A stretch of 64,000 nt of DNA from Delphinapterus leucas (lineage: Eukaryota > Chordata > Mammalia > Artiodactyla > Monodontidae): the NCBI RefSeq assembly GCF_002288925.2, contig NW_022098076.1, positions 85,199,062 through 85,263,061 of the forward strand, written 5' to 3'. Shown one piece after another: positions 13,275 to 26,300 of this stretch. The notes below the pieces were generated by a model. That model did not search any database. It saw only the letters and a list, made by a program, of their open reading frames with translations, and was not told the origin of the DNA. The translations under genes and the position numbers were made by a program. The stretch's first letter is position 1. Every line of letters starts with the position of its first letter.

Positions 13275-13705
13275 CAGCATCCCCCACCAGAGTGGTACAT
13301 TTGTTACAATTGATGAACCTACATTGGCACGTTTTATCATCTGAAGTCCATATTTTTCAATAATGTTTACTCTTGATGTTGTACATTCTATGGGTTTAGA
13401 CAAAATACATAACGGCATGTATCCCCCATTATAGTATCATGCAGAGTTTGATAGAGTTCACTGCCCTAAAAATCCTCTGTTCTCCACTTATCCATACCCT
13501 CTCCCACAACCTCTGGCGACCACTGATCTTTTTATACTCTCCACAGTTTTGCCTTTTCTAGAATGTCATATAGTTGGGAATCATACAGTATTTAGCCTTT
13601 TCAAATTGGCTTGTTTCACTTAATAATATGAATTTAAGTTTCCTACATAGGTTTTCATGGTTTGAAATTAGTACTGTATAATATTCCATTGTCTGGATGT
13701 ACCCT
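13275..13705 (-). repeat. L1M-type 3' UTR sequence
   Basis: The segment 'tggtacatttgttacaattg' followed by 'gttgtacattctatgggttt' and 'cattgtctggatgtaccc' matches a common old L1 3' UTR in reverse orientation. A shorter relative lies at 22790-22950. Confidence 0.55.
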
Positions 13706-13714
13706 CCTTGGGTT

Positions 13715-14166
13715 CAATAGAATGAATAGAATGTTTGCTATAATGGCTCATAGAACTCAGGGAAATAATTACATACCGATTTATTATATAACAGAGGAGG
13801 TGAGGTCTAGATGTATCCTGAGCATAGGAGCTTCTGTCCCTATGAAGCTGGTGTTTGCCACCCTCCTGGCACATGAATCTGTTCACTAAGCCAGAAGTTC
13901 TACAATCCCTGTAGTTAAGAGATCTTTGTGTAGGCTTCATCATGTAGGCATGATCAATCATTAACTCAATCTCCAGCCCTTTTCCCCTCCCTGGAGGGTG
14001 GGGGAGGGGTGCGGCTGAAAGTTCCAAGCTTCTAATCATGGCTTGGTCTTTCTTGGGACCGACCTCTATCCTGAAGTTATCCAGGAGCTTACCAAGAGAT
14101 GTTCCCATCACACAGAAAATTCCAAGGGGTTTAAGAGACCATATAGTAGAATAAAAGATGCTCCTG
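13715..14166 (-). repeat. Old LTR-like repeat, family unassigned
   Basis: Contains 'gagcataggagcttctgtcc' and 'aactcaatctccagccctt', phrases I associate with a common mammalian LTR-type repeat, but I cannot name the family. A minus-strand 200-codon open frame crosses this block and the adjacent SINE head. It has no biological support. Confidence 0.35.
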
Positions 14167-14243
14167 GGCTTCCCTGGTGGCGCAGTGGTTGAGAGTCCGC
14201 CTGCCGATGCAGGGGACACGGGTTTGTGCCCCGGTCGGGGAAG
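14167..14243 (+). repeat. CHR SINE head only (3'-truncated)
   Basis: About 77 bp matching only the tRNA-like head: the A box at tggcgcagtgg and the B-box region near gggtttgtgccccgg. It then stops abruptly at 'ggggaag' with no body and no A-tail. No clear TSD is visible. Confidence 0.8.
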
Positions 14244-14844
14244 AAGTACTGTTGTTCTTTTAAGAGGCACGGAGAATGCAAGCTATTTAGAAACGTAGGA
14301 AAAATAATTTCATATGGTATTTAATACATTCATTTGATAAATTCATTTATATTACCCTTTGGATGATACGATATAGAAGAACTAAAAATTCTAATATCAC
14401 AATATTTTTTCTTTGTCTATAAAAAACCTTTAAAATGGGAAAGGAGAGTTAAATTGTTTTAACCCCAGATAAGTAGTATTTTAAGGCATAATCTCTCATT
14501 TCTGATCAAGCCGAATTTTTACTGTGGCCAAGTATCTCTAATTCCATCTTGTGGATATGAAGTATTTTATAGTTTTTAATAACATGCCAGTAAATTTTAT
14601 TTTTAAATGAACACAGATTTTTGCCTAACACTTCTGAGTAGTATTTCAATTGGGAATTAAAATAATATTAAATTTAATTTGATATTAAATATTCAGCAAA
14701 GCATCAACAGTCTGAGTATACATCATGTAGCAACTGTGTCAAAAATAAGAACATAAAAATAAAGCATAATGTCGAGACAAGCTGCCCCAGAATCAGACAT
14801 GGATTTTCCTTCACTGAGTATGGATTTTCCTTCACTACTTAGAA
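14244..14844. other. Unassigned sequence
   Basis: AT-rich and unassigned. A 17-bp direct repeat (atggattttccttcact) occurs at 14799-14815 and 14820-14836. Confidence 0.4.
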
Positions 14845-15040
14845 GCTTCTTGGTCTAGTCACTTCACATCTTGGTGACTCTATAAATTCACTTTTAAATG
14901 TTGAATACAACAATATGTATATCAGAGGATTGATATGAGGATTAAATGAATTAATGTATATAAATCATGGTGACTATGTGAGCTGAGTGAAGCCTAAATA
15001 AATGTCAGCCATCATTATTAACATTATTGTTCTGAGCATT
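14845..15040 (+). repeat. MIR-like SINE, diverged
   Basis: 'ggtctagtcacttcacatc' followed by 'ttgatatgaggattaaatga' and 'gcctaaataaatgtcagcc' follows the order of the 3' half of MIR. Confidence 0.5.
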
Positions 15041-18000
15041 GACAGGTCATTACCTTTAACCATCACTTTCTCATTTCTAATTTTCATAGTCTTGTCTTTT
15101 TGAAATATAGTTGTTGGGTCAGTTTTTATCCCCCTAAGGCTTTAAAAAATTTTTTAGATTTATCAACAAGTTATAGAGAGATACTATGCCGAAGGGCCAA
15201 CACATTTCAGCTTCTCTAACACTCACAGGGCAACGGGTTTTGAAATTACATTGCTATAACAACATGGAAACCTTAATTTTTTCTACCCAGAGAGAGGTAC
15301 ATATGGAGAAGGAATTCATCTTAGGACATCCAGTAAAGGGATGTCCCTCCAGCATTCTGCAGGGCAGTTCTCAAGACATGTTCTCCTATGTGTCTGCAGA
15401 TGACCATTCTCTTCCTTCCACAACCCCCTCTCTTCTATAAACGGAGAAATTTAGCAAGTTACCAGTACCACAGACGACCTAGGTTTTTCACCATCTCATG
15501 GCTACCCACACACTTTTCGGGATCAGAGGAACCTCTTAGGCTTCAATTCCACCAACCAAGATAGGACTCAGGGAAGGCCCTGCTCACACAGGGTAAGTTG
15601 AGTGGGAATGTGTGCCTAGTCTTTGAAATGTGTTTCTCATAAAAATATCACACGCGAGGCTTTGTTTACTAAATTGCACTGTCAACGTTACACTCCATGC
15701 ACAACACCAGGTTTATAGTTGTTTCAGACTAACCTGAGGACCCAGTCAGTATTTATCACATCATTTCTAAGGAGAAATGAGTTCCTCTGCCAGAGAAGCG
15801 CCTAAAAAATTAACTGTTTGAAAACACAATCTCTTCTTACATCAGGGTCTCTTTTGTCTTCAATCCCATATTCCAAAATCAGATATTTAGAAGTATCTGC
15901 ACCTGTGCCACTCTGCAGTCCAAACCTTGCTTTTCTAGAAATCTGATATAAAACTGTAAATATATCATGAAGAATCATTATTAGTTTCCCTGTAAAATTA
16001 TAAGGAAAAAGTAAAGAGAGAGATGCTTGTATCTACTGCAGAAACTTCGCTTCCCTCCTCACCTCTACTCATTGATGACTACGGTACATTTCTCCATGCA
16101 TTAAAAACATTATATATGCGAACATGCTGAGAATCCTACCTGTTCAAGCTTTGGCACCTTACTATTGCTTCTCTTTCAAGTAAAAGTTTAATTTATCTTT
16201 TAAACCTAACAACAGAATTGTCTTAACGAAGGTGTGATCTAAGCAGGGCCCTGTGCTCAGAAGGACCTCATGTTTGGTTTAAAGCTTTGCTTTTGTGGTC
16301 TTGAAATTCTCAATTTTATCTTTGAACTTGTCTTTCGTTAAGTGAAGTATGATAAGACAATGGAGCACACATGTGGTAGAGGATAAACACTGTGTACGTG
16401 TCCGGGGATTCTGGATGTCCCATTCCAGTATAGCACTTGCAAGGTGCCAAGAGCACAGAATTCCAGTGGACCCAAAATGTGTGGGAGCTCAGTGTGAGTC
16501 AAAGAAAGTACAAAGTAAGTGTGGTATGTCTGTAACTGAGTAGGCAGAAACACTGACAGCTGGGAGACACCAAGCTTTTGGTTCAGACAAGAGCTTGTTT
16601 TGAATCCATAAAGAAGGCAGTGCATTCTAAGAAACACAAGTGGCCACGGAATCCTAATATGTTCATTTTTTCTCATGTTACTTCCCTATATTAGCTAACC
16701 ACCTATAGATGGAGCAACCTACAGTCCCTTTTCCTCTAGGTCCTTCCTTACTCACCACTAAACCAAAGGTAGAGAATTTTGGTAGAATGTGTGCTTGTCA
16801 AGAAGTGCTATAAAAACAGCTGAGTTAATTTTGAGCAGCATTCTCACCATTCTGATAAGAATGCAATAATATGCATATACATGCTATGGAATAAGGATTG
16901 TGTCATTTTGACGATTCCACATACCAGTTAAATGCTCTAAAATATGCAAAGAAAGCTGGCCTTGCACAGTATAAAGATGAACTAAAAAATTCATACTAAT
17001 AATTTAAATTTTTAATTTTTCTTTACTTTGAATGACTAACTAGCAAACAAAGCACTGTGACAAGTCAAGAGAGAAATCACAGAAGGGAAATCTTTATGAC
17101 ACTTTTTCCTGTTTGGGAACAAGGGGCCCCCTACATTTTTATTTCGCGCTGGACCTCACAAGCAGGGTAGTCAGTTCTGACTAATAATGTATGTTTCAAA
17201 CAGAATTATAATGGGTGTCTCTACTTCATTGCCTCCAGAAAATTAATAATATAACAGTTGTGAATGTAGCTTCAATTACACATAAATAACCATTCATTGT
17301 TATTCATGAAAAACCTGAAATTTGGCTTTTTTCGTTGTATTGATTTGGTCTTTTTAACCTCCGTAGTGCATTTGTTTGATTCCTTCACCCCCACACCCCC
17401 TGGTATGTGATTTCAAAGCACATTACAATATTCATCAAAATATGCTACATCTTATTTTCTTTGTTCTTGTTATTGGGAGAGGAAATGCTGTGGGATCCAG
17501 GAGGGAATTAAACTACAGATGGCTGTCTTCTTCCCAGAGTCCATCCATACCTGCTTTCCAGAAAGTGCCCAGCAGGCGGGATGCTGTTTTAATACCAGGG
17601 CAGAAGGCAGACAGCACATACCTAGCATCAACCATTGTGTATCAGTGATGCATTTGTGTGGATGTGCAATTTCTTTGTTCCAGATTCCAAGAATTCCATT
17701 AAATAAAAAGGTTTATCCCTTCCCCCTGCCTATTTCTTCTGGCCTGGGGTGATCCCAAACCAAATCCTTTAGAATTCTTGAATCTGCAGACTTCAGTCTG
17801 CATATACTTACTCCCAACCCATAACTCTACGTTCTCCTACACCCCCATCTCTCTAAATGCCAAACCTGGTCCTCTGACTCAGCGACTCAACCTGGCTTGA
17901 AACCTCTCCAGCTTTGTCCTGAGACCTGTCTGAGGTCAGCTTTGCCCTTAGAACTGGAGGAAATCATTTAACGCTACAGCCCAATACTTATCCCAGGAGT

Positions 18001-18145
18001 AAATTTAGGTACCACTTGTCTCTAAGGTGAACCACAGGGAGGGCAATGATGTACTGAACCAGGTGAGGGTGAAAGTAAGGTAGAGCAAGAAGGAAGATGG
18101 AAGCGATTAAGGGCGTCTTTTAATAATTTGCTCCATGTCATTCAG
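15041..18145. other. Unassigned sequence
   Basis: About 3 kb without a recognised element or gene. The longest frames (16338-16676 minus, 112 codons; 17376-17648 plus, 90 codons) have no signature, no signal for translation and no splice context I can defend. Confidence 0.4.
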
Positions 18146-18300
18146 TCACTCAAGTATAATATTTATTGGGTGACTACAATGTTGTAAATTCTAGGAACAT
18201 CATGGTGAGGAGATGAAAAATAAAAATGTCTTTGTGGGATGTACAGTTTAATTCTACCAGACATTCAAATTGAAGACACAATACATTGTGTCTTTGTTTT
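18146..18300 (-). repeat. LINE2 3' end relic
   Basis: 'atatttattgggtgactac' followed by 'tctaggaacatcatggtgag' matches the reverse complement of the LINE2 3' end. Diverged. Confidence 0.45.
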
Positions 18301-18987
18301 CAAACTTGTATTTCTATTCCATACATGTGGGAAAGAGTGAACATAAAAAATAAAACCAAACCCAAACAAAACAAAACAAAAAGTCATAGAACTGAGACAT
18401 AAAGCTGATTATGTGAATTTCTCCTTGGCGGACCTCACTTGAAAAGGAGAGATTTAAGTACCAATTTTAAGAAGGGATTTGCTTCATGATTCCATTTGGG
18501 GGAATAGTTGAAAAAGGCTAATGGTAAGCTTTCAGTGGCATTTAAAAGAACCATGACAGCATCCTTAAAAAAACCAAAAAACAGAAAACACCTCTCATCA
18601 CAGTCATTAATTATTATTTTGGCTTCTCAGGATCCAAGCTCCTTGTGGAGTCTCTCATTATGCAAGTTTTGGTGGAATCAATGTGAGTATTTTCAATGCC
18701 TTTGAAGGAGGCCTTTGTGTACAGAAAAGATTATTCAGAATACAGTCTTTCGAAAAAGAATTAATATTTAATTATTAAAAATCCAAATCCCCAACACTAA
18801 CCCATCTTTAAATTTTAACTTCAAATTATGAATCTTATTATTTCACTTATTAATCAATGAGTTTTTGGCTAACAGTTTTTAAAGGAACCTGTGGTAACTC
18901 TTTGGTCTTATTTATAAATTTGATTCATCATGTTCGTTGAAACAATTTTAACTAAATTTATAAATTTAGCATTGCTGATTTTCTTTT
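18301..18987. other. Unassigned sequence
   Basis: Contains a CAAAA-type simple tract near 18360-18382. Otherwise nothing recognised. Confidence 0.4.
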
Positions 18988-19002
18988 TAGGCACTACTTT
19001 TT

Positions 19003-19209
19003 TTTTTTTTTTTTTTCGGCATGCGGGCCTCTCACTGCTGTGGCCTCTCCCGTTGCGAACCACAGGCTCCGGACACGCAGGCTCAGCGGCCATGGCTCAC
19101 GGGCCCAGGCGCTCCGCGCCATGTGGGATCTTCCCGGACCGGGACACGAACCCGTGTCCCCTGCATCAGCAGGCGGACTCTCAACCACTGCGCCACCAGG
19201 GAAGTCCCC
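19003..19209 (-). mobile_element. CHR SINE, minus strand, 15-bp TSD
   Basis: A full-length copy of about 200 bp: T-run (A-tail) at the left, body, then the tRNA-like head ending 'ccaccagggaagtcc'. The TSD is taggcactacttttt at 18988-19002 and 19210-19224, exact. The B-box and A-box regions are present on the minus strand. Confidence 0.95.
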
Positions 19210-19224
19210 TAGGCACTACTTTTT

Positions 19225-20700
19225 GACAGAGAGAAAAATCAAATACTATGGTAAATTTTACAGTCTAATGAATTGAACATAAATATTAAAGTAACTTCTC
19301 AGACAACTTGATTCAGAGCCTGGGTCTAAGTTTTGCTACAAGGGAAAGACTTTCTAAGAAATTCAAAGATTGCAACTTAGTACAGGCATTTTGTAGTAGG
19401 AAGAAATGATTAGAGAATCATTTTAGACTGGATTTTTAAGATTCTTGTTAAGGAGACAGCAAGACTGGATAAACAGTGATTAAGGTCCTGAGGCATTTCA
19501 CCAGGCTAAAGTCAGCTGAGCTGTTCTTAGAAGAGGTTCTTGAGCTAATTAATGTCTATCAGAAAATTGTTCAAGCATTTAATCATGTAGGTTAATAATT
19601 ATCTCCCAGAAGGGGCTCTTGATCACATCACACCACAAAGTTCTGCCTCATCCCAGGATTTGGAAGAATTCTCTTTCTCAAGATAGTGATTCTTAAATGA
19701 ACATGCATGCTTCAATGTCATAGTAAATTTCCACTGAAAATTTCAACAAAATAAATTGCCTAGTTAAACAAGCTTTAATTTGAATTACTCTATCACAGCA
19801 TATTATCTTTGATACAAATATTTAACATGTTGAATTGAACAGAATCCATCTTAACACAGAAGGGCTAATACTATCCATTTGATTCCCCTAAATGTTTCCT
19901 TAGAAGATTAGATCTTCCCAGGGTTGAAATATACTTATGTGCCAGAGAGGCACTAAGCCTGCTGACTTGGGTTAGTTACTGACCAGAGATCTCAGCTGAG
20001 TTTGAGGTGTGGGGCCTTTATATGAACAGGATTCCCCCCCCCACATAATAGTAATACTTGCTGAGTGCTTTTTTATAGTCACTATGTCCAAATCTTTGAG
20101 AGGTTTGCTCTCCTCATCCACATGGCCCATGTCCCCAAATTTAAAACTTAGAATTACCTAATTCTTCCATCTACCAGTAAAGGTCTGAAAGCTCCACTAA
20201 GACTATGGCTAACTTTGTTAAATGGAGCTACATTTCTCTGGCTCTTATATATTGAACGATTTTCTAATAGAGTCTTTTCATGGTCCAACCTGGAGGTATC
20301 TGGCAGTACGACAGGAGAGGCCATGGTGCTGGAGGCACAGATGGGGTGGTGATCATGCAGGCCATGATCTTGTCCTGTATGCAGTGGTGATGGCTGTGGC
20401 ATCCACACCAATGCTCTCCTATGGCATGGCTTTGCAATAGTTCCTGCCAACTAGCTTTCTTTGATTCCTGATCATTTTTCAAGACTGATTCTCCATCTCA
20501 GTAGTTCCTAATAGACTTCCAATATATTAAGTTTATGCTTAACTGTTTGCAGTCAAGAACTCTGATATGTACAATTTTACTTGAAGTAGAGAAGCTTAAT
20601 GAAACCTTAGTTGATAACATTTGGGTTTAGTGTTTAGTGACACAATAACAATTTGTACCTAGGTATTTCTTTAAGACACATTCTAACTAAAGGGCCACTT
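19225..20700. other. Unassigned sequence
   Basis: No gene recognised. A 9-nt C-run lies at about 20034-20042. Short frames near 20154-20482 overlap on both strands and show no signature. Confidence 0.4.
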
Positions 20701-20713
20701 TAAAGCATTTCAT

Positions 20714-20957
20714 TTTTTAAATTTATTTTTATTGGGGTATAGTTGTTTTACAATGTTGTGTTAGTTTCTACTGTACAGCGAAGTGGAGTTCCCTGTGCTA
20801 TACAGCAGGCTCTTATTAGTTATCAATTTTATAAACATTAGCATATATATGTCAATCCGAATCTCCCAGTTCATCCCACCTCCCCCTCCTTCACTGCTTT
20901 CCCCCCTTGGTGTCCATAAGTTTCTTCTCTACATCCATGCTTTATCTGCTTTTAGTA
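20714..20957 (-). mobile_element. L1 3'-end insertion, minus strand, 13-bp TSD
   Basis: Reverse of the young L1 3' UTR ('attggggtatagttgtttt' through 'ccgaatctcccagttcatc'), longer at its 5' side than the other fragments. The TSD is taaagcatttcat at 20701-20713 and taaagcattttat at 20958-20970, with one mismatch. Confidence 0.85.
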
Positions 20958-20970
20958 TAAAGCATTTTAT

Positions 20971-22116
20971 ACTAGTTAATCTGTTGCTTTGATAAAAATT
21001 AATATAAATATGTATAAAACCTGGAATATGCAAAGCAAATTATTGAAGGTAATTATCTTTGTGTAATGGAATTAGAGATGGCTTCTTTTCTTGTGTGTAT
21101 TTTCCAATTTCCTAAGATAAATATTTACCACCTAGGTAGTTTTTAATATTTTAAAGTTGTAGAAAATAGTGTTTGTCAGTTGAAAAATATTGCTTTTGCT
21201 ATTGCTATTGCTATTGCTTTTTAAATAAATGCTTATAAGTGTCAACTGTTGAGGACAGTACCCAAATGATAGACACAATACCTAGGAGAATTTAACTGGC
21301 ATCTCTAGGGCAACCATGGAAATTCAAATATATTTAACTTAAGGAACCATGACAAAATCTCATTACTCTTTCGTAAAACTGTGCAATAATAAGTTGCCTT
21401 GTTCCATTATTTCAGGTTATGTCAAACCTATTCTGTGTTTTTAGACAATGATAATCTTGTTTCTTAATTATATGTGTGTACTTATAAAAACTATCAGTAG
21501 CACAGTATAAGAAAAGTAATACTTATTTTAACCTGTATTTCATTGCTCAACCAACCCTTAAGCTTCTGGTTCATCATTATTACCTGAGTATAGTATTCTT
21601 GGAAATTTAATTTGAGAAATGAACGTTAGAGAGGAAAACAGACATATGTAAGGACATCGATAGACCAAGTGTGAGTGATAACACTGTAAGATATTTCAGG
21701 AAAACAAGACTACTAAAAGGGCACTTAAGGCTATAAATTTATCTCTAATCCCTGCTTTAGCTGCATTCCATATACTTTAATATGTCAAATATTCATTAGC
21801 ATTTAGTTCAAAACCTTTTCTAATTTCAATTACAATTTCCTATTTGACTTATGGATTATATAGACTTCAGGCAGCTGAATAAATTGGAAAGCATAACATC
21901 AACAGAAAAACCAGCTGTCATTTTTTTCCCCAAATAACTGTGAGCTTAAGAAAATTTTAACTGATAGTCCAAGAGGATTTAACTTGGCATCTCAAAAAGT
22001 AATTCATTAGTTTTCTGGAACAATAAAAGAAGCGAAAATAGCCAACAATTCTCCACTTTTCCATAACTGTCAATTTTACACACCTGTTTTAAAATAAGAG
22101 CTTCTGGGTGTTACTT
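20971..22116. other. Unassigned sequence
   Basis: Holds a short hexamer tract (TTGCTA repeated about four times) at 21191-21218. No gene or named repeat seen. Confidence 0.45.
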
Positions 22117-22260
22117 CCCCAGCATTGGAGTTATCTGGACACCTGTGTTCTGCTTCCAGCTCTGGACTGGCTGACTTTGTGACCTGGGACAAGCCACTTC
22201 CTCACTCTTGGTCTCTGTTTCCTCTTCTAGAAGGTCCCCAAGTTTCCATTGTCACCTGGA
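22117..22260 (+). repeat. MIR SINE fragment
   Basis: 'gactttgtgacctgggacaa' followed by 'gccacttcctcactc' and 'tctgtttcctcttctag' matches the MIR core in order. Confidence 0.6.
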
Positions 22261-22789
22261 GCATACGTCTTACAGTGTAGTGTTGTAGGATTTCCTGACA
22301 ATAGGTGACATGCAAGTTCAGGTTAAGTGATGTGGAGACAAGGAGAATTATCCAAGTCCTTGTAGCTTTCCTTGCACCCAACGGAGCAGCCTGTCCAAAT
22401 GACCCCCCACCCCCATGGAGGCTTCCCCACTCCCATGAGGAGCCCGCGTTTTAGGGAAAACCAGCTGAGGCTTATTGGGCAGGGCGTCATGGCAGCAATG
22501 GATCTGGTAGCTGGTAGGGTGTGAGAATCTTTAGTTAAGACGCTTCCCTCAGAAGCCGAGGGCCTGGGCATAGACCCAGTCCTGGATGTGGCCAGCCCAT
22601 AGCTGATCCTGTTTGCCTTCTGGCCAGAAATATCAATAATTTCAGCAGGGTTGGAGATTACAGACTGCAAAGCAAGGAATTTTCACGTTTGATATTTTAA
22701 GCATTTGTAACATGAAAGTGACCATAACCAATTAGAGTAAAAGGTCAGTTTTGTAATTCCTTTTCTGAATACAGAAATGAGTAATGCTT
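22261..22789. other. Unassigned sequence
   Basis: Somewhat more GC-rich than its surroundings. The minus-strand 115-codon frame at 22323-22670 has no recognised domain. Confidence 0.4.
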
Positions 22790-22950
22790 TTTTTAAATAA
22801 ACATTTTATTTTAGTAGAGTTTTAGATTTACAGAAAAAAAATGGGCAGATAGTACAGAGTTCCTATGCACCCCACACACAGTTTCCCCTACTATTAGCAT
22901 CTCACGTTAGTGTGGTACATTTGTCACAATTATTGAACCAATATGGATAT
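22790..22950 (-). repeat. L1M-type 3' UTR fragment
   Basis: 'gagttttagatttacagaaa' then 'cagatagtacagagttccta' and 'gtgtggtacatttgtcacaa'. Same family as 13275-13705 but covering its 3' portion. Confidence 0.55.
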
Positions 22951-23250
22951 ACAGTTGACTCTTGAACAACATGGTTTGAACTCTGCAGGTCTGCTTATAC
23001 ATAATTTTTTTTTTTTTTTTTTTTGCGGTACGCGGGCCTCTCACTGCCGTGGCCTCTCCCGCTGCAGAGCACAGGCTCCGGACGCGCAGGCTCAGTGGCC
23101 ATGGCCCACGGGCCCAGCTGCTCCGCGACATGTGGGATCCTCCCGGAAAAGGGCACGAACCCATATCCCCTGCACCGGCAGGCGGACTCTCAACCACTGC
23201 GCCACCAGGGAAGCCCTACATAAAGTTTTTTCAATAAATATAGTACCTGT
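22951..23250 (+). repeat. MER2-like Tigger relic split by a SINE
   Basis: Starts at 'cagttgactcttgaacaaca', the terminal repeat typical of MER2 (a Tigger-type DNA transposon), and resumes after the SINE with 'tttttcaataaatatagta'. It is non-autonomous with no coding capacity. Confidence 0.6.
23005..23216 (-). mobile_element. CHR SINE inside MER2-like element
   Basis: Full-length minus-strand SINE with a T-run at the left and the head at the right. A short TSD, tacataa, is at 22998-23004 and 23217-23223. Its insertion splits the MER2-like repeat, so it is the younger element. Confidence 0.9.
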
Positions 23251-25619
23251 ATTTTCATTTTATAGATCTTTAAATTAAGTGTGTGGAAAAGTTTGTGTTT
23301 GATTAGTGATCACAAACGTGGAATCTGAAAAACTAGGGTTTGAGTCCTGCTTTTACCCAAACTGTTTCAGCTTCCTGCCCTTGGGTCAGTCATTTATCAA
23401 TTCCTTTCTTTTTGAGACAGAGATAGCAGTACGTGGCGTTTTCACTGTACGGGAGTCAGCATCCCTAACCCTTGCTTCGTTCAAGGGTCATCTATATTCT
23501 TATTAACTCAAGTCCATACTTTTTCAGGTTCCCTTAGTTTTGATTCGTTTCATTTTTATGTTTTATATTTTGTGTGTATTTTTCCAGTATGTTTCCGGTG
23601 ACATAATGCTTCTAGAACGGGGGTTCTTACACTGGGTATATGTCCTGAGTTTACACAAGGCTCTCCAAGGTCGGCACAGGCACAGATAGGTGTATGGAAT
23701 CAGTGTCCTAATCCCTGACTCTTCCTTATGAAGTCTTTCCTGAAACTGATGTGCCCAAGGAAGCATAGCCTGTTGAGGCATCTTGAAGGTTCTCCTTTTC
23801 CATCCTCACCCCCATCACAACCATGTTTATCCACGCCTGCTATAAAGGTACACTTCCATCCATCTCAGATCTCCTGGATCTGAGCTGTCAGCTATTTTCT
23901 TTTCTTTAGTGTTTACACTGATGTTTGTCTATGGTTTTACCAGATACTGTTTTGTTCTTTCTAACTTTGTTGGACAATTTTTCCTGACAGAGAATGAATA
24001 GGATCGATACTTCTAGGAAGTGTTCAAAGCATTTGCCTCTTATAATCACTATGCTTCCATTTTTCTTGTTCTTTTCCTTTTCCACACTGAAAACAGAAAA
24101 GAAAAAAAAATTCATGCTGCATGAGATTTGGATCCCAGCCAATCTGGTGACCATTTCCTGCCCCCAAATCAGGATAGCCGTCTTGGGGACATGTCACCCC
24201 CTTCCTAACTGGTTAGTCCATCCTGGAACACAGTGGCTCCACATTAGAAACTATAAGAATTTAAAAAACTTTATAGCAACTCCTAGAAGACGTATTTTGG
24301 TTTTTAATTTTCTGCTATAGGACCAATCATTCTTAAAAGGGATAAATACTTTTTAAAAAATATTTTAGAACATAATCAAAATAAACAGAAATCAAAATCA
24401 ACAAAATACCTTATGTGTATTCTAGGATTCATTCAGTGCTTCCCTTACATTCTTTGTGCTGTGTACTGCTAACATCGGGACTGTACCCACCCCCAGCCTA
24501 AGCAGACCCTCTTTTTTAAAAGAACAATCAATTACAGTACACTTTCAATCTTTCAGGCTCCTATCTCACTCTGGCTCACTCAAAAATAATACGTTAGAAA
24601 GGTAATTAATATTTGGAATTGGAGTTGAAGGGATCAAAATAAGTACAGAGACTACCGACAACCTGACACAAGTTAACTGGGTCAGCACAAGAAGCGAAAA
24701 TTAAGTAACTTGACCACAGTAAAAATAAAATAAAAGCAAAATGTGTCTCATTTCACAGGCATTAAAAATCCATGCTTCTGATACAAAGCCATCTTAACAG
24801 AAAGCAAAATTGAGAAAATCACAAGACTAGGTGTTCATCATACAAACATTTTCATTTCAGTTTTACGTCATAGTCTTTAGAAGATGAACGACTTTCCACC
24901 AGGATGAAAAGTGTTTGCAGAAATAGACACCATGTCTCTTTCTTGGCATTATGAATGATGGTGAAACCTGACGGTGCACTGAAGCCTAATTATTCTCTGG
25001 AAACCATGGTTGGAAGCAGCTTGAATTGGTGCCAAAGTGAGCATTAGAAACCCTGCAGGTGTCTCTCCAAATGGAACCTTCATTTTCCAAGCAATTAATG
25101 CTGATTCAAGCCAATAGGATGATAACAAGGGGCCGCACCTAGAGAAGCTTGCTGCCTCATACAACTGCTTCTGCTAGAGCAGCTCAGACACAAATCCTGA
25201 ACAAGACAGCTCCTGGCGAGCGCAAGCAGCATAGAGGAGCCATAATCCTGCTCTCTGTGAGAGTCTGGGGGTCAAACAGTGGGACTTATTTATTCTGATA
25301 ATTAACTCCTGGTTCCCAGGAAAGACCAGGACCCTCTACCGCTGCAGCCTCTCTTCAGGCATAACTCACACATACACACACTCATGATGATTATGATAAT
25401 AACAATAATAATAATAGATATTACTGAAAACCACTAAAAGAAAAATAAGAGCAAACAGCAGCCCACTGACAGCCGACATCAGGTGTCGTATGACCAGAAG
25501 AATGAGATTAGACCGTATAGATCACATCTCAATTTAACTCACTTTCTGATTTGAGAACCTAACACCCACATCAGGTAGGGTTTCTATTTCTGGTGGAATC
25601 TTAACAACAGCAACAAAAA
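23251..25619. other. Unassigned sequence
   Basis: About 2.4 kb. The region 23310-23420 may be a decayed MIR. No coding signature is seen. A short ATA tract lies near 25401-25420. Confidence 0.4.
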
Positions 25620-26300
25620 TCTATGACTCATTCATCAACAAGTATTTACCAACCCCCTAATTTGCATCTGATTACTATGCAGTTCTGGAAGACAACATAA
25701 CAGTGATCAAAACAGACCTGCCTCGTGGTGTTTACAGTTGTGGGAGTGAGAGACAGTCTCCGGTTACACAAGTCGATGCATGGTGTGTGTATGCTGATAA
25801 AACCTAATAATGTTTGGTGTGTCCATGGTGTTGTGTGCTACGGCTAAAAAGGAGTTGTGTAGGAGCCAAGGAGTGCTGGTGTGGAGGTCGGGGATGGGGT
25901 TGCTCAAATGTCCCCCTTGGACAAGTGGACCCTTGAACACAAATCTAAGGGAAGTAAAGGAATAACTGCTCCCATAACTGGGGACAGAGCTGTCCAGGCA
26001 AAGGGCGTGGCGAGGCTGGGGGCCTGGAGGCATGATGGCCAGACTGTCTGAATAGTAAGTATGTGGAAGCAGAGAGAACAGGGGTGAGCGCAGATGTGGG
26101 AGAAGGAGTCAAGGGGTAGAAGGTGATAGGAATTGCGAGGAAGATAGATAACCTAACCTTGTAAAGACCTCAGCTTTTCATGCGGTGAGGTAGAAGCCAG
26201 CCATGGCAGGTCTATGAGCACAGGCATGGCAGGATCCAGCACCTCATGCCCCAAGCATTAAGACCATGGAAGCATTACAACATGGAGACACCCGATGCAA
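25620..26300 (-). repeat. LINE2 relic, minus strand
   Basis: Begins 'actcattcatcaacaagtat', then 'gtgatcaaaacagacctgcc'. This is the reverse complement of the LINE2 3' end. The right part is diverged. Confidence 0.5.

Noticed and set aside
14167..14243. Possible functional tRNA gene
   Set aside because: The A- and B-box-like motifs belong to the SINE head. No full cloverleaf, acceptor stem or terminator was found.
13668..14270. 200-codon minus-strand open frame
   Set aside because: It crosses an old LTR-like repeat and a SINE head fragment, and its N-terminal part is the antisense SINE phrase. No gene context.
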